Assembly (NCBI GenBank): GCA_900769945.1
Contig: CAAGIO010000028.1
Coordinates: 62,001-126,000 of the forward strand
DNA: 64,000 nt
Origin: Bacteroidales bacterium
Lineage (GTDB): Bacteria; Bacteroidota; Bacteroidia; Bacteroidales; F082
Reading direction: 5' to 3'
The stretch's first letter is position 1. Every line of letters begins with the position of its first letter. The translations under genes and the position numbers were made by a program. Under the pieces are notes generated by a model, which did not search any database, had not been told where the DNA came from, and saw only the letters and a program-made list of their open reading frames with translations. Positions 51,101 to 57,391 of the stretch are shown piece by piece.

Positions 51101-51420
51101 ATGCTGAAGGGTTTGGCCTTAGTAGCTTAGGAATAGAGCTGTCGGATGTTTTGCCTGTTTTGTCAGATGTTGTTGGCACATATTTGATTGGTTTAGAAGA
51201 TGGTAGCGGTTTCTTTGCTAATATTATAAGTTTCTTTTTCAACATGGGCAATTTGCTGGATGGCGGTGGGGGAAGAGAAAACACTTTTTTGGTGTTAAAC
51301 TGTGACGGGAACCCTTCTCCTTCAAACAATTCTTTTGGTGAAAAGTGTTCTGATAAAAAAAGCAGCAGTAATTTAAATGTGAATTATAGTAAGTTGCGTT
51401 ATGTAGTTAATAATTATTGA
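45133..51420 (+). CDS. Giant exported SpvB/FG-GAP/RHS repeat protein
   Basis: A 2095-residue protein. Signal peptide 1-20. An SpvB-like domain (about 90-260: SIPVQVPVGIANMTPNIGIT YNS) resembles the TcB/TcdB N-terminus. FG-GAP/VCBS-type propeller units repeat, each with a Ca-binding loop: DFNGDGYSD, DINGDYLDD, DVDGDGLSE, DFNGDGYSD, DFDGDGKSD (about 405-700). Many YD repeats follow, with the RHS core MYDPLVSVMMSPDR..DPTGYW near 1796-1838. The last 257 residues differ from the rest and contain hydrophobic segments (GAMLFGAGFVKGCLMN, ISFFFNMGNLL); no nuclease or other toxin motif is seen and no immunity-like gene follows. It lacks a T9SS domain. It may build an RHS shell on the cell surface. Confidence 0.85.
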   Translation: MKKSLFLFLIFFYVAALYSQDTFHETEMEVDMVVPSEKSCLFEASFSIKLKEGFYSNPSADNDVCLRINRYGVFPPAAGLEGGPSPSSDGVVGALPSIVNVSDLGGLIYSIPVQVPVGIANMTPNIGITYNSQSSNGILGWGWNISGLSAIKRVGKTLYHDGETSSVNFKDDRYSLDGHRLIVCSGEYGANGSEYKTELDEMSRIVAYSKGGDGPSYFIVNKADGTTWEYGNSEDTRLQTKNRGDRIITWFVNKIVDADGNYMVFKYLENTDTGESYIDKIEYTLNDKAGIASMYSVCFCYENRVDPEVCYVAGNEVQNNKILKNIVVKNSSNAELFNYSFDYLEPGVYGNNKKFLYYRLNSIGLTVDGMKLNPTIINWNKENKHYNVDFQSFPLEKMAFNKVPFVGDFNGDGYSDVLTVPYKTGEVYNDDVIISMLLNNGDGTFRSSPSWTQQIDNTLDWIYVADINGDYLDDIVAYFVNPDNGPWKTRIKAYLNNGDCSFSYIGGYYSDTPFNIFPGKFGSQTKTSFFVRHYSNSSNYDASVLFFYGGTVEIQNLGKFKSISDSERFLVEDVDGDGLSEVFCMNPKNTVVANILFKGGQYSFVEKFTDNNLCSNDFVFPGDFNGDGYSDFLKYNVKTNWTVMLSDGILLKTPVNCKNNSMLGNIALQPYDRYECSLKTLSAPAVTMRVADFDGDGKSDVGAFRHSAGNYYMLLGTKMIRQSDGSYGFADIRRNYFNINNSNQFVHVGNFLGRENASVLASVHHNPYSAEVPKIVSLFPQSSKYSVERITDGLGNARGFQYEYLMPNKQDSFYGFNLEWMNDDLKTTTLPVRAIFSDTTFSVNNNPCVTRYFYENAMHHVSGHGIIGFKKQSTKHFINNSFSSSTVIENEVNTLNDESLLLPEKRMVYNNVEQLVEKEEYHYDKYSCTKNKLVVMPLLILKSTTYYDPDCSGSVLKVVVENRAYDSDNKGHEYYDIVNLNRVVSGFDDKNCGDDAEMYRYWIENTCEFDNDLSGWIVSRPKIQKCIYHSCDSDDVGSCDIFEYEQDNPYHVRTKTSLPNTAMNFSDKLKVTTDYSYDVVGHVVMQTITSPSSKKQKTTRLVYGENYLHRFPTSAVNEKGWVINNSFDNDFGMVQSSVDYNGFNTYCDSDPFEITTEILLPDGVKNVKTKRWAKENKHCPQNAMYFYWEKTAGKSEKLSFFAKNGNIVREVAFGLDGEAIYVDTEYDDRGNVASKTMPYFAGDEVKKVYFSYDDNNRLIKQDWPNGVVKNYRYDKNRTTIQSVSTDGIVQTFIEETNPMGWVSKVIDIGGNEIVYSYYSDGKLKNTVINNNVSTKVMYEYDGRRNLNKMIDPSCGEITYQYNAFGELVEVRDSNHGVTEYQYDELGMMTFRSEYKSEGDEKTDTRWFYDVSKGKRGTLSRVVYGNIQDVEYEYDDLLRLTSVVETVLGKQYKTQFQYDGANRESIITYPNGFSIQKKYSNTGYYKSMVRIDDEMVLWNTNSIDALGNITDYQVGNGLRTVREFDNRTNQVSLVHTSKSNKVYQNDSYHYDSFGNMTDREKNAGNHQVESFVYDEYNRLSEIRLNGALTGRMVYDDYGNILSKTSDNVTVYFDARYDEGSPYSISRAKTNLNNINSFEHDITYTTFNKTHKICNGGVCYNLDYGYDYQRVRSVEQVDGKVKEKVYIGDCEFVNDNGKDEIDIMLKSPMGVFAVCRFKGDGSNDVFYIHKDHLESWSIITDGDGVIIQDVSYDAWGNPRNSESWCGEYTRDLEFDRGFAGQEVVACFGVINMNGRMYDPLVSVMMSPDRYIQSPDFSQNYNRYSYCLDNPLKYYDPTGYWIEWVAYGLFSGVVNVVTNIDDVDNFGEGAMLFGAGFVKGCLMNCFASCSWGVQMAGAVVGSVVKAGVNNYVKQNAGSNSWANINKDELKEEMLFAFGYSLTSSVLNANIYQPEGGDESVSLITMINEKYPDLHVVETSVATFVGNVFSGRIDAEGFGLSSLGIELSDVLPVLSDVVGTYLIGLEDGSGFFANIISFFFNMGNLLDGGGGRENTFLVLNCDGNPSPSNNSFGEKCSDKKSSSNLNVNYSKLRYVVNNY

Positions 51421-51442
51421 TAAGGAAATAGATATTTTTTAC

Positions 51443-51450
51443 TATTTTTG
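51443..51450 (+). promoter_or_regulatory. -7 promoter element of argS
   Basis: TATTTTTG, 26 bases before the ATG at 51477. It separates the accessory cluster from the housekeeping genes. Confidence 0.6.
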
Positions 51451-51476
51451 CACCCAAATACAAAACGATTTATACT

Positions 51477-53288
51477 ATGTTGGAACAAATCTTGAAACAG
51501 CTTTTTATTGATGCCTTCGTGAAACTCTATGGCAAGGAACCTTCTTCACAGCAATTGAGTTTTCAGAAGACGCGTCCCGAATTTGAGGGAGATGTGACCG
51601 TGGTTGTTTTCCCATTCGTAAAGACAGCGGGTAAGGCACCTGATGTACTTGCAAAAGAATTGGGAGATGAGATGATGAGGGAGAGTGAGATGATTGCTAA
51701 ATTTAATGTGGTAAAGGGATTCCTTAATCTTGTTATCTCAGACAGCTATTGGTTGTCATTCATGGAGAATAATCATCTTAATGATAATTTCGGTAGAAAA
51801 GAGGTCTCGGGGAAACCAGTGATAGTAGAGTATTCGTCACCGAATACAAATAAACCGTTGCACTTAGGACACATTCGAAACAACTTGTTGGGCTGGAGCG
51901 TCTCAGAAATCCTCAAAGCTAATGGCGAAAATGTTGTGCGTGTGAACCTTGTAAACGACAGGGGAATACATATTTGTAAGAGCATGATAGCATGGCAGAG
52001 ATGGGGAAATGGCTGTACTCCTGAATCAACGGGGAAAAAGGGTGATCATCTTGTTGGAGATTTTTATGTCTTATTTGATAAGCATTTTAAAGAAGAGATA
52101 AAGCAGCTTCTGCCAGCAAATTATGACGAACTTGACGATGAGGCCAAGGAGAAGGCAAAGAACGAGGCCGAGAGTGCCTCTCCATTAATGCAGGCAACAA
52201 GAGAGATGCTTCGTAAATGGGAGGCTGGTGATCCTGAAGTGAATGAGCTTTGGAAAAAAATGAATGACTGGGTATATCAGGGATTTGACGTTACTTATAA
52301 TCGTCTTGGAGTGTCTTTTGATAAAGTCTATTACGAGTCTCAAACCTATTTATTGGGGAAGAGTACTGTTATTGACGGTTTGAATAGAGGTGTTCTGTAT
52401 CAAAGAGATGATAATTCCGTATGGTGTGATTTGCGAGACGAGGGCCTTGACGAGAAACTATTGCTTAGACGTGATGGAACCTCCGTATATATGACCCAAG
52501 ACTTGGGGACAGCACAACTTCGTTATGACGAGTACCATCCAAAGAAACTGATTTATGTCGTTGGTAATGAGCAGAATTACCATTTCGATGTACTCAAAAG
52601 AGTGCTTGTGAGATTAGGATTTGAATGGGGTAACGATATTGAGCATTTGTCTTATGGTATGGTTGAGTTGCCAAACGGAAAGATGAAGTCTCGCGAGGGG
52701 ACTGTCGTTGACGCAGACGACCTTATGGATGAGATGGTGTCAACAGCAAAGAACGTGTCAGAAGAACTTGGTAAAGCTAACAACTTGAGCAAGGAAGAGG
52801 CTGATAGACTGTATAATATGATAGGTCTCGGTGCCTTGAAATACTTTATCTTGAAAGTTGACCCGAAGAAAACCATGTTGTTCGACCCTCAAGAATCAAT
52901 CGACTTTAACGGTAATACAGGCTCTTTTATTCAATATACTCACGCCCGTATATGCTCCGTGTTACGTAAAGCCTCCGAAGCTGGTGTAATTGTGGGTGAT
53001 AGAGTCGATATCGACTCTATCATGAGTGGGGAGAAATCTTTACTCACCAACATTCATTCTTGGCCATCAGTCCTTGAACAGGCTGCTGTTAACAGAAGTC
53101 CTGCAATGATTGCAAACTATATTTATGATCTCTGCAAAAGCTTCAACCAGTTCTACCAAGAATGTAGCATCCTTAAGGAGTCTGATGAGAAACGCAGGGT
53201 GTTCCGCCTGCAGCTGGCTTCAATGACAGCCCGTTTGCTCAGGAACGCTGGTGAACTGCTTGGTATGCAGATGCCGGAAAGAATGTAA
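51477..53288 (+). CDS. argS: Arginyl-tRNA synthetase
   Basis: A 603-residue class I synthetase. It has the HIGH-type motif HLGH (residues 129-132, in NTNKPLHLGHIRNN) and the KMSKS equivalent KMKSR (402-406, in GKMKSREGTVV). The N-terminal additional domain and C-terminal DALR anticodon-binding domain (YIYDLCKSFNQFYQ, RLLRNAGELLGM) are present. Full length. The next gene starts 12 bases later. Confidence 0.97.
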   Translation: MLEQILKQLFIDAFVKLYGKEPSSQQLSFQKTRPEFEGDVTVVVFPFVKTAGKAPDVLAKELGDEMMRESEMIAKFNVVKGFLNLVISDSYWLSFMENNHLNDNFGRKEVSGKPVIVEYSSPNTNKPLHLGHIRNNLLGWSVSEILKANGENVVRVNLVNDRGIHICKSMIAWQRWGNGCTPESTGKKGDHLVGDFYVLFDKHFKEEIKQLLPANYDELDDEAKEKAKNEAESASPLMQATREMLRKWEAGDPEVNELWKKMNDWVYQGFDVTYNRLGVSFDKVYYESQTYLLGKSTVIDGLNRGVLYQRDDNSVWCDLRDEGLDEKLLLRRDGTSVYMTQDLGTAQLRYDEYHPKKLIYVVGNEQNYHFDVLKRVLVRLGFEWGNDIEHLSYGMVELPNGKMKSREGTVVDADDLMDEMVSTAKNVSEELGKANNLSKEEADRLYNMIGLGALKYFILKVDPKKTMLFDPQESIDFNGNTGSFIQYTHARICSVLRKASEAGVIVGDRVDIDSIMSGEKSLLTNIHSWPSVLEQAAVNRSPAMIANYIYDLCKSFNQFYQECSILKESDEKRRVFRLQLASMTARLLRNAGELLGMQMPERM

Positions 53289-53299
53289 TAATAGTTAAT

Positions 53300-54016
53300 A
53301 TGAATGTCTTTTATTTGCCTAACGCTGAAATTGGAATGATCTCCTTCTCTGAGGAAGAGTCGAGACATTGTGTCAAAGTGCTTAGAATGCAGGAGGGAGA
53401 TCGTTTCTGCGTTACAAATGGTAATGGATCGTTGTTCGATGGTGAACTTGTAGATGCCCACCCTAAAAGGGCTGTCGCCTGCCTCTCAAATCCGCATCCG
53501 GGCTATGATAACAGACCTTTCAATCTGGAAATAGCAATAGCCCCGACAAAAAATAACGAGCGCACTGAGTGGTTCCTTGAAAAGGCTACCGAAATTGGGA
53601 TTGACAGAGTACGGCTTTTTACGTCTTATCATTCTGAACGCCGTGCCGCTAACGTTGAGCGTTTCAGGAAAGTGATGATTTCTGCCGTAAAACAATCAAT
53701 CAAGTCCAAACTTCCTGTAATTGATGATGTCGTCCCGTTCTCTGAGCTTATTTCACAACCTTTTGATGGACAGAAGTTCATCGCTTGGATTGATGATGAT
53801 GTGAAGCTGCAACTATGTGACGCTTACATTAGAGGCAGCAACGCCTTGATATTGATAGGACCAGAAGGGGATTTCAGTAAAGAAGAGGTGGATTCAGCGA
53901 TACAGAAAGGCTTCGTCCCTGTAAGTCTTGGTGATGCAAGGCTTAGGACTGAGACTGCTGCTGTGGTGTCCTGCCATACGATTAATCTTATTAACCAGAT
54001 GAAAATTGCGTTATGA
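53300..54016 (+). CDS. rsmE: 16S rRNA (uracil(1498)-N3)-methyltransferase
   Basis: A 238-residue SPOUT-class enzyme. The motifs GPEGDFSKEEVD (about 195-206) and VSLGDARLRTETAAV (about 211-225) form the SAM-binding trefoil knot. The N-terminal PUA-like domain begins MNVFYLPNAE. It methylates U1498 of 16S rRNA in the helix 44 region. It overlaps the following DUF4159 gene by 4 bases (ATGA). Confidence 0.93.
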   Translation: MNVFYLPNAEIGMISFSEEESRHCVKVLRMQEGDRFCVTNGNGSLFDGELVDAHPKRAVACLSNPHPGYDNRPFNLEIAIAPTKNNERTEWFLEKATEIGIDRVRLFTSYHSERRAANVERFRKVMISAVKQSIKSKLPVIDDVVPFSELISQPFDGQKFIAWIDDDVKLQLCDAYIRGSNALILIGPEGDFSKEEVDSAIQKGFVPVSLGDARLRTETAAVVSCHTINLINQMKIAL

Positions 54017-54660
54017 GGTTGCTGTTGCTGGTGTTGTATGTTTTGCTGTCGCTGCCATTGTCGGCACAACAAACACGTATCGCCCTGCTGAAATATAGAG
54101 GCGGGGGCGACTGGTATGCAAACCCCACGTCTTTGCCGAACCTTGTCAAGTTCTGTAATAAAGAACTTGGTACTGACATAAACCCTGAGATAGCTACTAT
54201 TGATGTCGGCAGTTTGGATATTTATAACTATCCTTTTGTTCACATGACAGGCCATGGAAATGTCAGCTTTAACGATTATGAGGCACAGAACCTAAGGACT
54301 TACCTGCTGTCCGGCGGATTTCTTCATATTGATGACAATTACGGCATCAAGGACTATGTGATGTCTCAGATGACAAAAGTGTTCCCTGAGCTTGAATGGG
54401 TCGAACTGCCATACTCGCACCCGATTTTCCTCTCGCCCTTCTCTTTCCCTAACGGTTTGCCCAAGATACATGAGCACGACCTAAAAGCGCCCCAGGCTTT
54501 CGCTTTGATATACGAGGGCAGGATAGTATGCCTGTTTACTTATGAGTGTGATCTTGGAGACGGATGGGAGGACCAGCGTGTCCATAAGGATTCGGACGAG
54601 ACCCGCCTGCTCGCCCTAAAAATGGGGGCAAACATTATCCAATACGTATTCTCCCAATGA
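54013..54660 (+). CDS. DUF4159 domain-containing exported protein
   Basis: A 215-residue protein with signal peptide (MRLLLLVLYVLLSLPLSAQQ). The core TRIALLKYRGGGDWYANPT, PFVHMTGHGNVSFNDYE, LLSGGFLHIDDN and GHP/HP residues correspond to the DUF4159 family, which is related to glutamine-amidotransferase-like/ThuA-type folds and common in Bacteroidetes. Function unknown. It is translationally coupled to rsmE, but the physical link of their functions is unclear. Confidence 0.88.
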   Translation: MRLLLLVLYVLLSLPLSAQQTRIALLKYRGGGDWYANPTSLPNLVKFCNKELGTDINPEIATIDVGSLDIYNYPFVHMTGHGNVSFNDYEAQNLRTYLLSGGFLHIDDNYGIKDYVMSQMTKVFPELEWVELPYSHPIFLSPFSFPNGLPKIHEHDLKAPQAFALIYEGRIVCLFTYECDLGDGWEDQRVHKDSDETRLLALKMGANIIQYVFSQ

Positions 54661-54679
54661 CTTATTAAACTTTTTTATT

Positions 54680-55081
54680 ATGAACGAACCAGAATTGAAA
54701 CCTGAAACAAGAAAATGCCTCTGCTGCGGCAGAGAACTGTCCGGAAGAAGTGACAAGATCTTTTGCGATGATTATTGTAGGAACAATTATTATTACAGGA
54801 TAAATAACGAACAGAAGAAACTGATTAGAATAGTTAACTCCAAACTACTGCATAACAGAGGTATCTTGAAGTCGTTGAATCCCTATGGTGGGAAAACTTT
54901 CAGTATTAAGGAACTTGAAGAGAAAGGCTTCGATTTCAATTACTTCACTAATATCTATAAGACAAAAAAAGGCAGGGTGTATTATGTCGTTTATGATTAT
55001 GCTTATAGCATAGATGAGGTGTCGTCAAAGGTGAAGCTGATAGTGTTTTATAATCAAAGCTCGATCTGTAGCCCGTCATAG
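54680..55081 (+). CDS. Zinc-ribbon-like protein of unknown function
   Basis: A 133-residue cytoplasmic protein. The N-terminus has a Cys4-type motif (KCLCCGRELSGRSDKIFCDDYC, about residues 13-34; four or five Cys usable), similar to small zinc ribbons found in Bacteroidetes, followed by helical RNNYYYRINNEQKKL and a beta-rich tail. No enzyme motif. Its stop overlaps the convergent MBL-fold gene by 28 bases. The family is not one I can name with certainty. Confidence 0.7.
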   Translation: MNEPELKPETRKCLCCGRELSGRSDKIFCDDYCRNNYYYRINNEQKKLIRIVNSKLLHNRGILKSLNPYGGKTFSIKELEEKGFDFNYFTNIYKTKKGRVYYVVYDYAYSIDEVSSKVKLIVFYNQSSICSPS

Positions 55082-55824
55082 GCAAGCATCATGTTCTCGG
55101 GAAGTGTCTTGTTTACTATCTCCGCCTTTCCTATTGAGTGCCCTGTATGTGTAAACCACGCCTTCTTGACTTGTAATCGATTTGCAAGGTCGATGGCTTC
55201 TGAAAGGCAAAGGTGCGAATAGTGCTTCTTCACCCCTAACGCCTCAAGAACAAGGAACTCCACGCCATTGAGTTTCTTGAAGCTGGAATCGGGGAGGTCG
55301 CTTAAGTCTGTCAAATAAGCGAAATTGCCTATTCTGAAGCCGTAACTAATGAGGTTGTAATGGTGCATTAGAATCGGCGTTATAGTTAAGTCGTTGATTA
55401 CTATCGGTGTATCTTCGTTGATGTCTCTGATGCTGTAAGTGGGCGCACCGGGATATAGCTTGTCTTTTTCAACAAAGGCATAAGAATATTCGCGCCTGAT
55501 TTCTTCTTGGGCCTCAGTGGAGGCGTATATAGGCATAGATGTGTTCTGAAGAAAATTGAATGACCTTACATCATCAAGACCTCCGATATGGTCTTTGTGC
55601 TGGTGAGTGATAAGTATTGCGTCAAGATGCTTCACGTTCTCTCGCAGCATTTGCTGGCGGAAGTCTGGCCCAGCGTCAACACAGATGGTCGTACGACTCG
55701 TCTGTATCAGAATCGACGACCTGAGACGCTTGTCCCTTGGGTCTAACGACCTGCATACTTCGCACTCGCACCCTATTACGGGTACGCCCTGAGATGTCCC
55801 ACAACCTAATATTGTGACCTTCAT
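55054..55824 (-). CDS. MBL-fold metallo-hydrolase (PhnP-like)
   Basis: A 256-residue enzyme with the metal-binding motif HQHKDHIGGLDD (HxHxDH, about residues 75-86), a conserved GCGTSQGVPVIGC at the N-terminus, a further Asp (AYLTDLSD) and His (FTHTGHSIG). This subgroup resembles PhnP phosphodiesterases and tRNase-Z-like enzymes. The exact substrate is unknown. It is on the minus strand, convergent with the zinc-ribbon gene, and 142 bases from the next plus-strand gene. Confidence 0.9.
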   Translation of the reverse strand: MKVTILGCGTSQGVPVIGCECEVCRSLDPRDKRLRSSILIQTSRTTICVDAGPDFRQQMLRENVKHLDAILITHQHKDHIGGLDDVRSFNFLQNTSMPIYASTEAQEEIRREYSYAFVEKDKLYPGAPTYSIRDINEDTPIVINDLTITPILMHHYNLISYGFRIGNFAYLTDLSDLPDSSFKKLNGVEFLVLEALGVKKHYSHLCLSEAIDLANRLQVKKAWFTHTGHSIGKAEIVNKTLPENMMLAYDGLQIEL

Positions 55825-55941
55825 GATATTACTTTTTTAGGCGGCAAATATACTATTTTTATCTTTAACAGTTGAAAACCATTACGCAAATAATATTTTA
55901 TGTGTCAAAGAAAAAAGATATCGCAATTAAAAGAAAAATGT

Positions 55942-55949
55942 TATCTTTG
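55942..55949 (+). promoter_or_regulatory. -7 promoter element of the DUF6913-dapA unit
   Basis: TATCTTTG matches TAnnTTTG, 18 bases before the ATG at 55967. Confidence 0.6.
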
Positions 55950-55966
55950 CGAGTTTTATATTATCC

Positions 55967-56509
55967 ATGAAGTCGATAGTAAAATACTTTAGAAAACGCG
56001 CCCTGATGCAATTCGTTGAGAAAAGGAAGTCTTGCATCATCCCGGATATAAATACATATCCGACAATAGCTGTTCTAATTGATCTTGACCAACTTGACCA
56101 AATCAATGTTGTAAAATCAAAGTTGTCTGAAAGGTTTATCATTAAGGAAATAAGGTTCTTCACTATTGCAGACACCTTGCCCGAAAAACCTGGTCCTGAT
56201 GCTCCTGTCTGCCTGTTGTCAAAACAGGATTTCCACTTCTGGGGCATAATGAAAGAAGAACGTAAGAAAGAAATCTCTCTCCTCTTCTATGATATCTTTC
56301 TCGACTTGTCAAATAATGTCGATGAACTGCTCGCTCATGATTATTTTATCACCGTCATCAAGTCATCAATGCGTGTTAACTTTGGCGGCTCCTTTAACTC
56401 GTTGTATGACATCGTCATCGATTCAAAGAAAAATGAGAACATGTTGTATAAAATTGACGTTCTGAACAAATATCTTAATATGCTTGGAGGAAAAAATAAT
56501 GAAAAATAA
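55967..56509 (+). CDS. DUF6913-like protein of unknown function
   Basis: A 180-residue cytoplasmic protein (MKSIVKYFRKRALMQFVEKR, IAVLIDLDQLDQI, FHFWGIMKEERKKEISLLFYDIFLDL, SSMRVNFGG), which I associate with a family found just upstream of dapA in Bacteroidales. Its role is unknown. It overlaps dapA by 11 bases, so the pair is translationally coupled; a link to lysine/peptidoglycan precursor synthesis is only contextual. Confidence 0.72.
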   Translation: MKSIVKYFRKRALMQFVEKRKSCIIPDINTYPTIAVLIDLDQLDQINVVKSKLSERFIIKEIRFFTIADTLPEKPGPDAPVCLLSKQDFHFWGIMKEERKKEISLLFYDIFLDLSNNVDELLAHDYFITVIKSSMRVNFGGSFNSLYDIVIDSKKNENMLYKIDVLNKYLNMLGGKNNEK

Positions 56510-57380
56510 TCCTTTTGTAGGCACTGGAGTGGCTCTGATCACTCCTTTTAATGAAGATTTCACTGTTGATTACAAGTCTCTTGCAAATATCGTTGAATAT
56601 TCTTTGCAAAATGGTGCCGACTTTTTAGTTGCTCTCGGCACCACCTCGGAAGCCCCGACTTTAACGGTTGAAGAGAAAAACAAAGTTGTTGACACTATCA
56701 TTGATACCGCCAATCACCGTTGCCCTATTCTTCTTGGTTTGGGTGGCAATAATACTCAAAGCGTGATTGAAAATATAAAAAATCAATCCTTTGATGGTGT
56801 TGATGGAGTTCTAAGCGTTGTACCTTATTATAATAAGCCTAACCAGAATGGAATGTTTGCCCATTTTAAGGCCGTGGCTGATGCTTCTCCGGTGCCGGTG
56901 GTTTTATATAATGTGCCGGGAAGAACAGGCGTTAATATGCAGGCGGCAACAACAATAGCCCTATCCGATCATAATAATATCGTGGCAATAAAGGAAGCCT
57001 CCGGCAATATTCAGCAGATAATGGAGATTCTTCGCGATAAACCCTCAGATTTTACCGTGTTGTCTGGCGACGACGCTATAACTCAACCACTTATGTCTCT
57101 TGGAGCAACCGGCGTAATCTCTGTAGCCGCAAACGCTTACCCTAAACAGTTCTGCCAAATGGTCCACAAAATGTTAGATAATGTTTACTCGGAGGCTTTG
57201 TCTATCCATTACAGACTTCTTAAAATGAATGGGTTGCTGTTCGCAGATGGTAATCCCGCCGGTGTAAAGGCTCTTATGTCGCATATCGGCCTTTGTAAAA
57301 ATGTCTTGCGACTGCCTCTCGTGCCCGTGTCCGATACGGTGCTTGAAAAGATTAAAAATGAATATCTTAATATAATGTAA
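56499..57380 (+). CDS. dapA: 4-hydroxy-tetrahydrodipicolinate synthase
   Basis: A 293-residue aldolase condensing pyruvate and aspartate semialdehyde, the first step of the diaminopimelate/lysine pathway. Schiff-base Lys165 (VAIKEASG), Tyr137 (YNVPGRTG) and the GTTSEAPTL motif (Thr residues about 47-48) are present. Start chosen at ATG 56499, which has GGAGG 8 bases upstream; an in-frame TTG 15 bases earlier is less likely. Confidence 0.95.
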   Translation: MKNNPFVGTGVALITPFNEDFTVDYKSLANIVEYSLQNGADFLVALGTTSEAPTLTVEEKNKVVDTIIDTANHRCPILLGLGGNNTQSVIENIKNQSFDGVDGVLSVVPYYNKPNQNGMFAHFKAVADASPVPVVLYNVPGRTGVNMQAATTIALSDHNNIVAIKEASGNIQQIMEILRDKPSDFTVLSGDDAITQPLMSLGATGVISVAANAYPKQFCQMVHKMLDNVYSEALSIHYRLLKMNGLLFADGNPAGVKALMSHIGLCKNVLRLPLVPVSDTVLEKIKNEYLNIM

Positions 57381-57391
57381 ATGCTTCTGTT

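Noticed and set aside
45133..51420. Calling the RHS protein a polymorphic toxin with immunity
   Set aside because: No toxin motif in the C-terminus and no immunity-like gene downstream; argS follows at once.
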